A DNA stretch of 64,000 nucleotides from Gammaproteobacteria bacterium (lineage in GTDB: Bacteria > Pseudomonadota > Gammaproteobacteria > GCA-001735895). Within the stretch, counting starts at the first letter, position 1, and each line of letters starts with the position of its first letter. Under the pieces are notes generated by a model, which saw only the letters and a program-made list of their open reading frames with translations, was not told the origin of the DNA and did not search any database. Made by a program: the position numbers and the translations under genes. This document shows positions 34,422 through 43,411 of the stretch, in pieces. The stretch lies in contig JAOTXY010000001.1 in the NCBI GenBank assembly GCA_029862125.1, positions 1 to 64,000 on the forward strand. Direction: 5' to 3'.

Positions 34422-36881
34422 ATGTCTGCGCAAATTCCAGAACGTGCCAGTGCAGTTGTCATCGGCGGCGGCGTTATCGGTTCCAGCGTCACCTACCATT
34501 TAGCCAAACTGGGCTGGACCGACGTGGTGCAGATCGAGCGCAACCAGTTCAGCTGCGGCACCACCTGGCACGCGGCCGGACTGGTCGGCACCATGCGTGC
34601 CAACGAATCGCAGGCGCGGTTATGCGAGTACTCGATGGCGGTGTTGACCGAGCTCGAGGCTGAAACCGGCCAGTCAACCGGATTCAAGCAGGTTGGTTCG
34701 TTGTCGATTGCGCACAGCGAGGCGCGTTTCGAGGAATTGAAACGCGTCGCGGCGATGAACAACGCGTTCGGCGTGACCCGGGTCGATATGATTACCCCGG
34801 AGGAAGTAAAGGCGCTTTACCCCTACCTCGAGACCGGTGATTTGCTGGGCGCCAGCTGGGTCCCACAGGATGGTACCGCGAGCCCGGTTGATGTCACCCA
34901 GGCTTTTGTCAAGGGTGCGCGCGGGCGTGGTGCACTATGCCTGGAAGGTGTGCGCGCCATCGGAATAAGCAAGGACAATGGACGCGTTACCGGTGTCATT
35001 ACCGACCAGGGTGAAATCAAGGCCGATTACGTGGTCAACTGCGGTGGCCTGTGGGGGCGCGAAATCGGACGTATGGCCGGGGTCAATGTACCGCTGCACG
35101 CCTGCGAACATTATTACGCACATACCGAAAAGCTTGACGATTTGCCGGGCGATCTGCCGGTGATGCGCGATCACGATAAGTGCGCTTACTACCGCGAAGA
35201 TGCCGGCAGCCTGCTGATCGGCGCGTTTGAGCCGAACGCGGTTCCATGGGGACAAAACGGTATTCCACTCGATTTTGCCTTCGAAGAGTTGGAAGGCCAC
35301 CTCGATGAACAATTCATGCCGGTGCTCGAAAACGCGATGTACCGCGTGCCGATGCTGCAGGATGTCGGCTGGCGCAGTTTTTTCTGCGGCCCGGAAAGTT
35401 TTACCCCGGACGACCAGTTTCACATGGGTGAGGCGCCCGAGTTAAAGAACTTTTACGTCGCCTGCGGGCTCAACTCGGTCGGTGTTCAGACCTCCGGCGG
35501 TCTCGGCCGTGCGCTTGCCGACTGGATGCACCTTGGACACGCACCGATGGATTTATGGGGCAACGATATTCGTCGCATGTTCCCGTTCCAGTCGACACAG
35601 AAATATATCCAGCATCGTGTCACCGAAACCCTGGGACTGCTTTATGACAACCATTACCCTTACAAGCAAATGGAAACTTCACGCGACCTGCGTCATTCGC
35701 CGCTGCATGAAAGGCTGGTCGAGCATAATGCCTGCTTCGGCGAGGCGGCCGGCTGGGAGCGCCCCAACTGGTTTGCTCCCGACGGTGTCGAGCCCAAATA
35801 CGAGTATAGTTTCGGCAAGCAAAACTGGTTCGAACACAGCGCCGCTGAGCACAAGGCAGCGCGGGAAAAGGTTGTGTTGTTCGATCAAAGCTCCTTTTCC
35901 AAGTACCTGGTGCAGGGACGCGACGCGGTAAGGGTATTGCAGCGAGTTTCGAGCGCCAATGTCGACGTGGCGCCCGGACGCATGGTTTACACGCACTGGT
36001 TGAACGAACGCGGCGGGATCGAGGCTGACCTGACCGTAACACGCATCGCCGAGGATCAGTTCTGGGTCATCAGCGGGGCGGCGCAAACCATCAAGGACTT
36101 GCACTGGTTGCAATCGCATATCGGGGAAGACGAATTCTGCTGCGTCAGCGATATCACCAACACCTGGGCGATGCTCGGCGTAATGGGTCCCGGCAGCCGC
36201 GAGCTACTGACCGAAACTCTGAATCACGACATGACCACCGAATCCTTTCCGTTCGGTTCGTTCCAGGCGGTTGAGCTTGGCATGGCCCGCGCTTATGCTG
36301 GCCGTGTCTCCTATGTCGGTGAGCTCGGTTGGGAGCTTTATGTGCCGGTCGACCAGGCACGCCATGGTTTCGACTTCCTGTGGCAAAAGGGCGAGAACCA
36401 CGGCTTGAAACTCGCCGGCATGCACGCGCTGAATTCCTGTCGTATCGAAAAGAAATTCATCCACTACGGGCATGATATCGCCGAGGTGGACACGCCACTC
36501 GAGTGCGGCATGGGCTTTGTTTGCGCGTTTGACAAGGATATCCCGTTCATCGGTCGCGACGCGATCCTGAAACAGAAAGAAACCAACGGTTTCATGTACA
36601 AGCGCCTGGTTCAATTCCTGCTACAGGATCCCGAGGCAATGCTGTATCACCACGAACCGATTTTGCGTGATGGCGTTATCGTCGGGCACTTGACCTCGGG
36701 TGACTACGGTCATACGCTCGGTGGTGCGGTTGGCCTCGGTTACATCGAGGTCGAGGAAGAAATCACCAAGGATTATATCGACTCGGGACATTTTGAAATT
36801 GATGTCGGCGGTTATCACGTCACCGCGAAGGCTTCCCTAAGTGCGATGTATGATCCCAAAGCCGAGCGCATGAGAGGCTGA
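34422..36881 (+). CDS. FAD-dependent amine oxidoreductase with C-terminal GcvT domain (sarcosine/dimethylglycine dehydrogenase-like)
   Basis: An 819-residue fusion: an FAD-binding DAO domain (1 to about 400; AVVIGGGVIGSSVTYHL, then CGTTWHAAGLVG, the motif whose His carries covalent FAD in dimethylglycine dehydrogenase) followed by GcvT/aminomethyltransferase folate domains (about 430-819; LGVMGPGSRELL, VSYVGELGWELYVP, LNSCRIEKKF). Such enzymes oxidatively demethylate N-methyl amines and pass the methylene to tetrahydrofolate. AGGAGAGG precedes ATG 34422; the longer frame from 34356 lies inside phnW. Between phnW and a pbfA-like gene, N-methylated AEP is a plausible substrate, which is inference. 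Confidence 0.85.
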   Translation: MSAQIPERASAVVIGGGVIGSSVTYHLAKLGWTDVVQIERNQFSCGTTWHAAGLVGTMRANESQARLCEYSMAVLTELEAETGQSTGFKQVGSLSIAHSEARFEELKRVAAMNNAFGVTRVDMITPEEVKALYPYLETGDLLGASWVPQDGTASPVDVTQAFVKGARGRGALCLEGVRAIGISKDNGRVTGVITDQGEIKADYVVNCGGLWGREIGRMAGVNVPLHACEHYYAHTEKLDDLPGDLPVMRDHDKCAYYREDAGSLLIGAFEPNAVPWGQNGIPLDFAFEELEGHLDEQFMPVLENAMYRVPMLQDVGWRSFFCGPESFTPDDQFHMGEAPELKNFYVACGLNSVGVQTSGGLGRALADWMHLGHAPMDLWGNDIRRMFPFQSTQKYIQHRVTETLGLLYDNHYPYKQMETSRDLRHSPLHERLVEHNACFGEAAGWERPNWFAPDGVEPKYEYSFGKQNWFEHSAAEHKAAREKVVLFDQSSFSKYLVQGRDAVRVLQRVSSANVDVAPGRMVYTHWLNERGGIEADLTVTRIAEDQFWVISGAAQTIKDLHWLQSHIGEDEFCCVSDITNTWAMLGVMGPGSRELLTETLNHDMTTESFPFGSFQAVELGMARAYAGRVSYVGELGWELYVPVDQARHGFDFLWQKGENHGLKLAGMHALNSCRIEKKFIHYGHDIAEVDTPLECGMGFVCAFDKDIPFIGRDAILKQKETNGFMYKRLVQFLLQDPEAMLYHHEPILRDGVIVGHLTSGDYGHTLGGAVGLGYIEVEEEITKDYIDSGHFEIDVGGYHVTAKASLSAMYDPKAERMRG

Positions 36882-37043
36882 GCCCAGTCCACGAAGTTTC
36901 AAATCAGGAGGGATTGAACTGCACTCCAGATATTTTTGGTTGCGCTACGGTATGCAAATCGAAACCGTTGTGGAGCGAATTAGGGTGACATAAATTGGAA
37001 AAGTGCCAGGCGGCTGCCATACACCAAAATCCGAGAACAGAAA

Positions 37044-38396
37044 ATGTCCATAACCGATAAACAATCACCCGAACGCTCCGAAGGCGACGTCAACCTGTCG
37101 CCACGCCGATCGGCATGGGCGCAGAGCCACCTGGACGAAAAAACCGAGGCAATGCTTGCCGAGGACGCCAAATTTTTTCTGCACCAGTCGCTATCGACGC
37201 CCTGTCTGAATGCAATCCAGGCTAGCGAGGGGATTTACCTCGAAGATGTCCAGGGCAGAAAAATCATGGACTTTCACGGTAACAGCGTACACCAGGTCGG
37301 CCATGGCCACCCGCGTGTAATAGCGGCGATCAAGGCACAGCTCGATACCATGCCCTTTTGTCCGCGACGCTATACCAATCAGGTCGCCATCGACCTGGCG
37401 CGACGCCTGGTCGAACTGGCGCCTGGTAAACTCAGCAAGGTACTGTTCGCACCCGGTGGTACCTCGGCAATCGGCATGGCCCTGAAACTGGCACGATACG
37501 CCACCGGGCGGCACAAGACCGTATCCATGTGGGACAGTTTTCACGGCGCCTCGCTGGATGCAATTTCGATTGGTGGCGAGGCCCTGTTTCGAAAGGACGT
37601 CGGCCCGTTATTGCCGGGTACCGAACATATTCCGCCGCCGACCCGCGGTAAATGCCTGTTTAACTGTGAAGACGAACAGCACAGTGGCTGCCTCGAATAC
37701 CTCGAATACCTGTTCGATATGCAGGGTGACGTCGCCGCGCTGATCGCCGAGCCGATGCGCTGGACCACGGTCGAACCACCACCGCCCGGTTACTGGAAAA
37801 AAGTCCGCGAAATCTGTGATCGTCATGGCGTCTTGCTGATTTTCGATGAAATTCCGTCGGCGTTGGGGCGCACCGGAAAAATGTTCGTTTGCGAACACTT
37901 CGACGTTGTGCCCGATATGCTGGTAATCGGCAAGGGCTTCGGCGGTGGAGTGTTTCCGATGGCTGCCTTGATCACGACCGCGGCGCTCGACATCGTCGGC
38001 GACCGTGCACTCGGGCATTATACCCATGAAAAAAGCTCGGTCGGTTGCGCCGCCGCCCTCGCGACACTGGACTGTCTGCAACAAGATGGTTTGATCGAAA
38101 ATTCAATCGAACTGGGCAGGCATGCACTCGCAAGACTGCAGTCGATGCAAAATAAACTGCCGATTATTCACGAGGTGCGTGGCCTGGGACTGCATCTGGG
38201 AGTTGAGTTACGCCGCAATGGCAAAGCCGCCAGCGATGAGGCCGATACTGTGCTCTACCATTCGCTGTCGCAGGGTCTCAGTTACAAGGTTGGTGGCGGT
38301 TGCGTGTTGACATTGTGCCCGCCGATGACGATTACGAAGCAGGCACTGGATCAGGCGTTGGACATCGTCGAAGCCGGCATCAAATCACTTGCTTGA
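37044..38396 (+). CDS. pbfA: PbfA-like (R)-1-hydroxy-2-aminoethylphosphonate ammonia-lyase
   Basis: A 450-residue class-III PLP enzyme usually labelled aspartate aminotransferase family. It has IMDFHGNSVHQVGHGHPRV, LFAPGGTSAIGMALKLAR, SFHGASLDAISIGGE, LIAEPMRWTTVEPPPPGYW, FDEIPSALGRTG and the PLP lysine in VIGKGFGGGVFPMA (about residue 298). This pattern fits PbfA, which eliminates ammonia from (R)-1-hydroxy-AEP to give phosphonoacetaldehyde. The phnW-phnY-phnA neighbourhood is the setting in which PbfA was defined. An ordinary omega-aminotransferase cannot be excluded by sequence alone. Confidence 0.75.
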   Translation: MSITDKQSPERSEGDVNLSPRRSAWAQSHLDEKTEAMLAEDAKFFLHQSLSTPCLNAIQASEGIYLEDVQGRKIMDFHGNSVHQVGHGHPRVIAAIKAQLDTMPFCPRRYTNQVAIDLARRLVELAPGKLSKVLFAPGGTSAIGMALKLARYATGRHKTVSMWDSFHGASLDAISIGGEALFRKDVGPLLPGTEHIPPPTRGKCLFNCEDEQHSGCLEYLEYLFDMQGDVAALIAEPMRWTTVEPPPPGYWKKVREICDRHGVLLIFDEIPSALGRTGKMFVCEHFDVVPDMLVIGKGFGGGVFPMAALITTAALDIVGDRALGHYTHEKSSVGCAAALATLDCLQQDGLIENSIELGRHALARLQSMQNKLPIIHEVRGLGLHLGVELRRNGKAASDEADTVLYHSLSQGLSYKVGGGCVLTLCPPMTITKQALDQALDIVEAGIKSLA

Positions 38397-38435
38397 TACA
38401 GTGAAATCTACTTTGAAAAGGATTTAATTAATCAA

Positions 38436-40043
38436 TCACCTTACCCTTAGTTGAGCAGTGGGCCGACGACGAGTAGTTTTCAGATGTCGTTCGTAGGCCT
38501 GCACCTCGATATCGATGCGCGCTTTGGACCATCCCAGGTCGTGGGCTGCAGCCTCGGCAACGGGACGCGCCAGCCCCAGCCCCTGATCGCTGGACCAGCC
38601 GGCACCGAGCCGGCGCATCAGCAAATCGGCCAGGCTACCCGGTTGTTCGTCGCGCGCACAGCGCTTGACCGCTGCCGTGCTGACGCTGAAAGCATCGCTC
38701 TCGATCCGGGGGGCGTTTTGCTCGCCGCTGGTATCAACCCGATGATAATTTAGATCCTGTGCTGAACCCGACGGAGCGATATGGCTCAAAACCGCTCGCA
38801 GCAGCCGTTTTCCCACGCGCCGATGGGTTATGATCGGTCCGCCAGTCAGCGCCAGCATGCCGGGCAAACCGTCGTCGGCCAGGTCATGAATCTTGATTTC
38901 ACGGCTCCCCAGCGGCTCTTCGGGTTCTCGCGTCAGCGGATTGACCCCGGCCCAGCTGAACAGGATATCGTCACGCGTGATCGCCAGTTGCGGCAAGCAG
39001 CGATTTGTTTCAGCAATCATCCAGTCAATTTCCCGATCTGTGGCCGATACATCCGCGGCATTCCTATACGTTGGATCGTCATTAACAGGTGTGCGCGTGA
39101 GGCCGATGTAATGCATGCCGTTCGATGGCAGGCAATAAAGCGGCTGGTCGAGACTGTTAAAGGCGAACACGCCCCAGTCAGCGAATTCATCCGGCAAGCG
39201 AACGGCAATGTGAATGCCCTTGATGCCGGCGCATTTGGGCTCGACCGTAATTCCTGTACTGCCAATAATATCGTCGACCCAGGCGCCAGCGAGATTAAGC
39301 ACCAGGTCGGCCGTCACCTGAGCCTTTTCACCGTTGATCGATGCCCCTGATGGCCCATTATGTGGCGTCGAACACAGCGACAACCGCCAATGGCTTTTCG
39401 ACTCTAATCGTTCCAGGCCCTCGACCCGCGTGTAATTATTAATCTGCGCCCCCAGGCAACGCGCGTCGAACAGCGCATCGAGTGCGATTCTTTCCGGCCA
39501 GTCGAACAGGTACTCGTGAAACACCGCAACGTTCTTCAGCCGGTCGGGATCACGCAGCCAGGGAGCGATGGGAACCTGGTCTAACTGTTTACGATTATAA
39601 CGCCGATAATCGAGCGGCACGCCGGTCGGGCTCATCATGCGCAACACCGCAAACGCCGCATCCAGTTGCCACGGTGCATAAGCGTCGTCCGTATAAATCG
39701 GCAGACAAAAATTAATCGACCTCAGCTGGTCGGGGATAGTGCGAACGATCTCATCGCGCGCCTGCATATCGGCACGAACCGTGCCCAGCGTGCGAGCCAG
39801 GCGATCGGGCCGCAGCAATGTCGCCCACAAATTCGAGCCGGTCGCCAGGTGGCGCAGCCCGCAATGCAACAGGCGGCTCGAGCGGCTGGTCGCGCCATTG
39901 GCGAAATCCCCCTGGTCTACGACCAGCACCTTGTAACCGGCGGCGCTCAAATGTTGCGCCGCGCTGGCGCCGTTGATACCTGCACCGATAATCGCCACGT
40001 CAAAATGTAGCCCATCAAGCATGCCGACGGAAGCTGTGGTCAT
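38436..40043 (-). CDS. GlpD-like FAD-dependent oxidoreductase in the phosphonate cluster
   Basis: A 535-residue flavoprotein with the glycerol-3-phosphate dehydrogenase layout: FDVAIIGAGINGASAAQHL, GDFANGATSRSSRLLHCGLRHL (GlpD counterpart SSASSKLIHGGLRYLE), NLAGAWVDDI in the middle, and a C-terminal helical DAO_C part. It is convergent with pbfA and is the last gene of the minus-strand transporter run, 118 bp beyond the permease. Because it is embedded among phosphonate genes and lacks glpF or glpK neighbours, a phosphonate such as a glycerol-3-phosphate analogue or hydroxylated AEP derivative may be its substrate. Otherwise it is an ordinary GlpD. Confidence 0.75.
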   Translation of the reverse strand: MTTASVGMLDGLHFDVAIIGAGINGASAAQHLSAAGYKVLVVDQGDFANGATSRSSRLLHCGLRHLATGSNLWATLLRPDRLARTLGTVRADMQARDEIVRTIPDQLRSINFCLPIYTDDAYAPWQLDAAFAVLRMMSPTGVPLDYRRYNRKQLDQVPIAPWLRDPDRLKNVAVFHEYLFDWPERIALDALFDARCLGAQINNYTRVEGLERLESKSHWRLSLCSTPHNGPSGASINGEKAQVTADLVLNLAGAWVDDIIGSTGITVEPKCAGIKGIHIAVRLPDEFADWGVFAFNSLDQPLYCLPSNGMHYIGLTRTPVNDDPTYRNAADVSATDREIDWMIAETNRCLPQLAITRDDILFSWAGVNPLTREPEEPLGSREIKIHDLADDGLPGMLALTGGPIITHRRVGKRLLRAVLSHIAPSGSAQDLNYHRVDTSGEQNAPRIESDAFSVSTAAVKRCARDEQPGSLADLLMRRLGAGWSSDQGLGLARPVAEAAAHDLGWSKARIDIEVQAYERHLKTTRRRPTAQLRVR

Positions 40044-40059
40044 TTTCCTGGAATCTATT

Positions 40060-40133
40060 TAGTCATCCCCGCGAAAGCGGGGATCTTACAATGAGCCATA
40101 TTTACAAGATCCCCGCTTTCGCGGGGATGACTA
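40060..40133. repeat. IPAFAGMT-type palindrome, perfect 28-bp arms
   Basis: Arms at 40060-40087 and 40106-40133 are perfectly complementary over 28 bp around an 18-bp centre. Each arm is itself a hairpin: ATCCCCGC-GAAA-GCGGGGAT with a GNRA tetraloop. Translated, the element gives the familiar IPAFAGMT string of dispersed proteobacterial repeats. A truncated third copy (AAAGCGGGAATGACG) follows at 40136-40150. It lies between the transporter permease and the GlpD-like gene and could terminate or attenuate transcription. Confidence 0.8.
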
Positions 40134-40160
40134 GCAAAGCGGGAATGACGTCCATATATT

Positions 40161-42170
40161 TTAAGTCCCGCGCCAGGCCTGGGTTCGGCGCACCAGATTG
40201 CGCGAGACGAACTGGTGAATCAGGCGCGCACCGACATTGGTATAGAAAATCATCATGCCCATCGCCGCGGCCGGGGCAACGTCGCCGGCATCATCCATGT
40301 TGAGTACCGCGACCGAGGCCAGCGTGGTGTCCGGTGAATACAGGAAAATGACAGCCGACACCGTCGTCATCGCGTTGACGAACAGGTAGATCGATATATC
40401 CAGGATCGACGGCAGGCATACCGGGACCGTCACTTTCGAAAGCACCTTGTGGAATGGCTGTTTCAGCGAAGCGGCCACCGACTCGAATTCCCGGTCCATC
40501 TGTTTCAGCGCGGTCACTGCGGTCAGGTGCGATACCGTATAAAAGTGAGTGACGGTGCAGATCACCATGATCGCCAGCGTTCCGTAAATTCCGTTTAACG
40601 GGTTATCCGGATTGTTGAAGAAAAAGATGTACGCGAGGCCGAGCACCATGCCGGGGATCGCCATCGGCATCATCGCGAGAAACTGGAAGGACGAGCGCGT
40701 GGCAAAAAATCCGTTGGTTTTTTCGACCATGTAGGCGCCGACGAATACCACTATGGTGCCGGCCAGCGCAGTGTACAGGCCGAGTTGAATCGAGTTGATG
40801 TAGGAATCCCAGCCACCGCCGTCCATGACTTTGAAATTATAGTTGACCAGGCTCAGACTCAGATTGTAAGGCCAGAACTTGATCAGTGCGGCGTACTGGC
40901 AGACGGCGATCAGGCCGACGATAAAAATCGCAACCAGTGTGCAGTAGCCGAGACATATGCGGTCAAATTGTTTGTGCGGTTTGGGCGAGAAGGGTACCGA
41001 GCGTGCCGACAATTGAGCGACCTGTTTCTTTTGCACGTAGCGGTCGATGCTGAAAGCAAGCAACGCCGGGATCAGCAACACAACCGATACCACTGCGCCC
41101 ATCTCGAAGTTTTGCTGGCCGATGACCTGCTTGTAAATATCGACCGCGAGCATGTTGTATTGCCCGCCGATGACCTTGGGCAGGCCAAAATCGGTAATCA
41201 CCAGGTTGAATACGACGAACGCAGCCGATATCAGGCCGTAGCGTGCGCCCGGAATGGTTACGGTCCAGAAAGTTCTCCAGCGTGAAGTACGCAGTGCGGT
41301 CGCTGCTTCGTACAGGCGCCCGTCGGATATAGCGAGCGCGGTGGTGATGATGATCAAGGCGTGCGGAAAGGTGAAAAACACTGACCCGATGACAATACCG
41401 ATGGGCCCGTAAATCGACTCGCCGAACAACAAGCCCTTGATCATGCCCTGGTTGCCGAATAAGTAAACCAGCGCAATTCCGGGTAGTAGCGAAGGTACCA
41501 GGATCGGAATCATCGCGATCAGTCTGAACAGTCCCTTGAAACGCATCGTGCTACGGTTGATCGCATAGGCGAAACCAAACGCGAGACTGACTGTAATGAT
41601 GGTACTCAAAAACGCTATAAATAACGAGTTTTCGATCGAGCGAAACAGCGCCGGTGTCGAGAAATAGGTGCGAAAATTGTCGAGCCCGGTGTCGGCCGAG
41701 GCACGTATCACGATACGTCTGAAGTCGTTGGAATTGTACTCATGCCAGTCGGTGTCATCGATGCGATCGGTTTTGAACAGAAAAGAAGTATCACCCCGGA
41801 CCTGCCTGAGCTTGTACAGCGTCGGGCTGCGAAAACTGAAATCGGGGAATAAATCCGTCGGTGCGAGACGGCCGTCAGAACTGGTAACCAGGTCTTCGGG
41901 TTTGAACTTCTGAATCTTTTCATTTTGCGCTGCGGCGCTGAATGGTTCACTCCAGCCGTCGCCGGTATTGACCTGAAACTCGAAGTTGGTGAGGTCAAAT
42001 GCATAAGTGGAAAACGACTTCGATAGCATCGCGTAAAGCGGAAACGCGAGGGTTACTAACAGGTACAGGCTGATGACCAGAATGAAACCGGCCATGATAC
42101 GGTCGTCCTTGCTGGTTTTGGGTTTGATCAGAGGTGCAGCAGGTGCTGTAGTGGCTGCCGATTGCGTCAT
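40161..42170 (-). CDS. 2-aminoethylphosphonate ABC transporter permease (fused two-domain)
   Basis: A 669-residue fused permease with two BPD_transp_1 halves, about 12 membrane spans, each half with an EAA-type loop (YEAATALRTSRWRTFWTVTIP around residue 287 and FESVAASLKQPFHKVLSKVTVP around 580). It matches the type described as putative AEP ABC transporter permease (TIGR03262). An unusual roughly 100-residue hydrophilic insert follows the first membrane helix (about 55-160) and should face the periplasm. One base separates its start from the ATPase gene stop. Confidence 0.88.
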   Translation of the reverse strand: MTQSAATTAPAAPLIKPKTSKDDRIMAGFILVISLYLLVTLAFPLYAMLSKSFSTYAFDLTNFEFQVNTGDGWSEPFSAAAQNEKIQKFKPEDLVTSSDGRLAPTDLFPDFSFRSPTLYKLRQVRGDTSFLFKTDRIDDTDWHEYNSNDFRRIVIRASADTGLDNFRTYFSTPALFRSIENSLFIAFLSTIITVSLAFGFAYAINRSTMRFKGLFRLIAMIPILVPSLLPGIALVYLFGNQGMIKGLLFGESIYGPIGIVIGSVFFTFPHALIIITTALAISDGRLYEAATALRTSRWRTFWTVTIPGARYGLISAAFVVFNLVITDFGLPKVIGGQYNMLAVDIYKQVIGQQNFEMGAVVSVVLLIPALLAFSIDRYVQKKQVAQLSARSVPFSPKPHKQFDRICLGYCTLVAIFIVGLIAVCQYAALIKFWPYNLSLSLVNYNFKVMDGGGWDSYINSIQLGLYTALAGTIVVFVGAYMVEKTNGFFATRSSFQFLAMMPMAIPGMVLGLAYIFFFNNPDNPLNGIYGTLAIMVICTVTHFYTVSHLTAVTALKQMDREFESVAASLKQPFHKVLSKVTVPVCLPSILDISIYLFVNAMTTVSAVIFLYSPDTTLASVAVLNMDDAGDVAPAAAMGMMIFYTNVGARLIHQFVSRNLVRRTQAWRGT

Positions 42171-42171
42171 G

Positions 42172-43308
42172 TTAGTCGGCCTTTATGCCTGCTGCAGACG
42201 GGAACACCCATAGTCGTTCCGATGGCAGTTTCACCCGGATGGTTGAACCTGCATCGATCTCATGTCTGCGTGCAGCGTTGATCGACATATCCGCTATCAA
42301 TGAAGCGCCCCCGAGAGCGCTGTTGTTCAACGAAACTCGCCAGAAAGAGCCAAGGAATTCCATCGACTCGACTTCCATTTCAAGGCTGTTTTCCACGTTC
42401 GATGTGTCGTTGGAAAAATCCTCGGTTCCCTGAGGTACGATATCTTCCGGGCGAATTGCTGCCACAATCTCGGATTCGGATGCAAGCCCGTGAGCGCGCG
42501 ATTTGAAGTTCAATTCGCCAATGGTAATGCTGTTCTCGTCGTTGGTGCGACCGCTTACCTGGTTCATTGCACCGATGAAGTCTGCGACGAACAGGGTATC
42601 GGGTTCGCGATAGATTTCGGTCGGTGTACCGACCTGTTCGATCACGCCGTGATTCATAACGACGATGCGATCTGCCATGGTCAGCGCTTCTTCCTGGTCA
42701 TGCGTCACCATGACTGTGGTGACACCGAGCCGCCGTTGCAGGGCCTTCATTTCCTGGCGCAGATGACCACGTACCTTGGCATCGAGTGCGGACAGCGGTT
42801 CATCCAGCAACAGCAGCCCGGGGGAGGTTGCCAGCGCGCGTGCCAGGGCGATGCGTTGTTGTTGCCCGCCCGATAATTGCGCCGGGTACTTGGGACCCTG
42901 ATCGGGAAGCCCAACGAGTTCCAGCAGCTCGGTAACGCGTTTCCCGATGGCCGATTTTTCAAGCCCCTGGTTCTCCAGCCCGAAAGCGATATTGCGTTCG
43001 GCGGTCAGATTCGGAAACAGTGCGTAGGACTGAAACACGATGCCGAAATCCCGCTCGTATGGTGGCAGTGCTGAAATGTCGACATCAGCCTGGCGGACGG
43101 TACCCGAGGTTTGTATATCGAGACCAGCAATCGCACGCAATAATGTTGTTTTGCCACAGCCCGAGGGACCGAGAAAGCAGACGAACTCGCCCTCATAAAC
43201 CTCGAGCGATACGCTGTCGAGTGCAACGAAATTGCCGAATTTTTTGGTGAGCCGGTCTATCTGGAGATAGGCGTTCGATCCGGATTTATGCGTGAGCTGG
43301 TCTGCCAT
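42172..43308 (-). CDS. 2-aminoethylphosphonate ABC transporter ATP-binding protein
   Basis: A 378-residue ATPase of the spermidine/putrescine-iron type, matching the TIGR03258 AEP set. It has Walker A GPSGCGKTTLL (about residue 47), the Q-loop FQSYALFPN, signature LSGGQQQRIALARAL, Walker B LLLLDEPLSALD and H-loop MVTHDQEEAL, with a C-terminal TOBE-like regulatory domain from about 245. It energises the fused permease encoded just downstream and the binding protein encoded upstream. Confidence 0.9.
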   Translation of the reverse strand: MADQLTHKSGSNAYLQIDRLTKKFGNFVALDSVSLEVYEGEFVCFLGPSGCGKTTLLRAIAGLDIQTSGTVRQADVDISALPPYERDFGIVFQSYALFPNLTAERNIAFGLENQGLEKSAIGKRVTELLELVGLPDQGPKYPAQLSGGQQQRIALARALATSPGLLLLDEPLSALDAKVRGHLRQEMKALQRRLGVTTVMVTHDQEEALTMADRIVVMNHGVIEQVGTPTEIYREPDTLFVADFIGAMNQVSGRTNDENSITIGELNFKSRAHGLASESEIVAAIRPEDIVPQGTEDFSNDTSNVENSLEMEVESMEFLGSFWRVSLNNSALGGASLIADMSINAARRHEIDAGSTIRVKLPSERLWVFPSAAGIKAD

Positions 43309-43411
43309 GATCCTTTACCTGCTGCATCAGTTTCAGCATCTTGATATTAAGTGCCAATATGAGAAACGGCCTGATCTCTTTCGAGACCAGACCGTATTCC
43401 AATACCGATAC

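Noticed and set aside
37044-38396. Calling this gene a generic omega- or acetylornithine aminotransferase
   Set aside because: Residue pattern and phn neighbourhood fit PbfA better, though confidence is kept below certainty.
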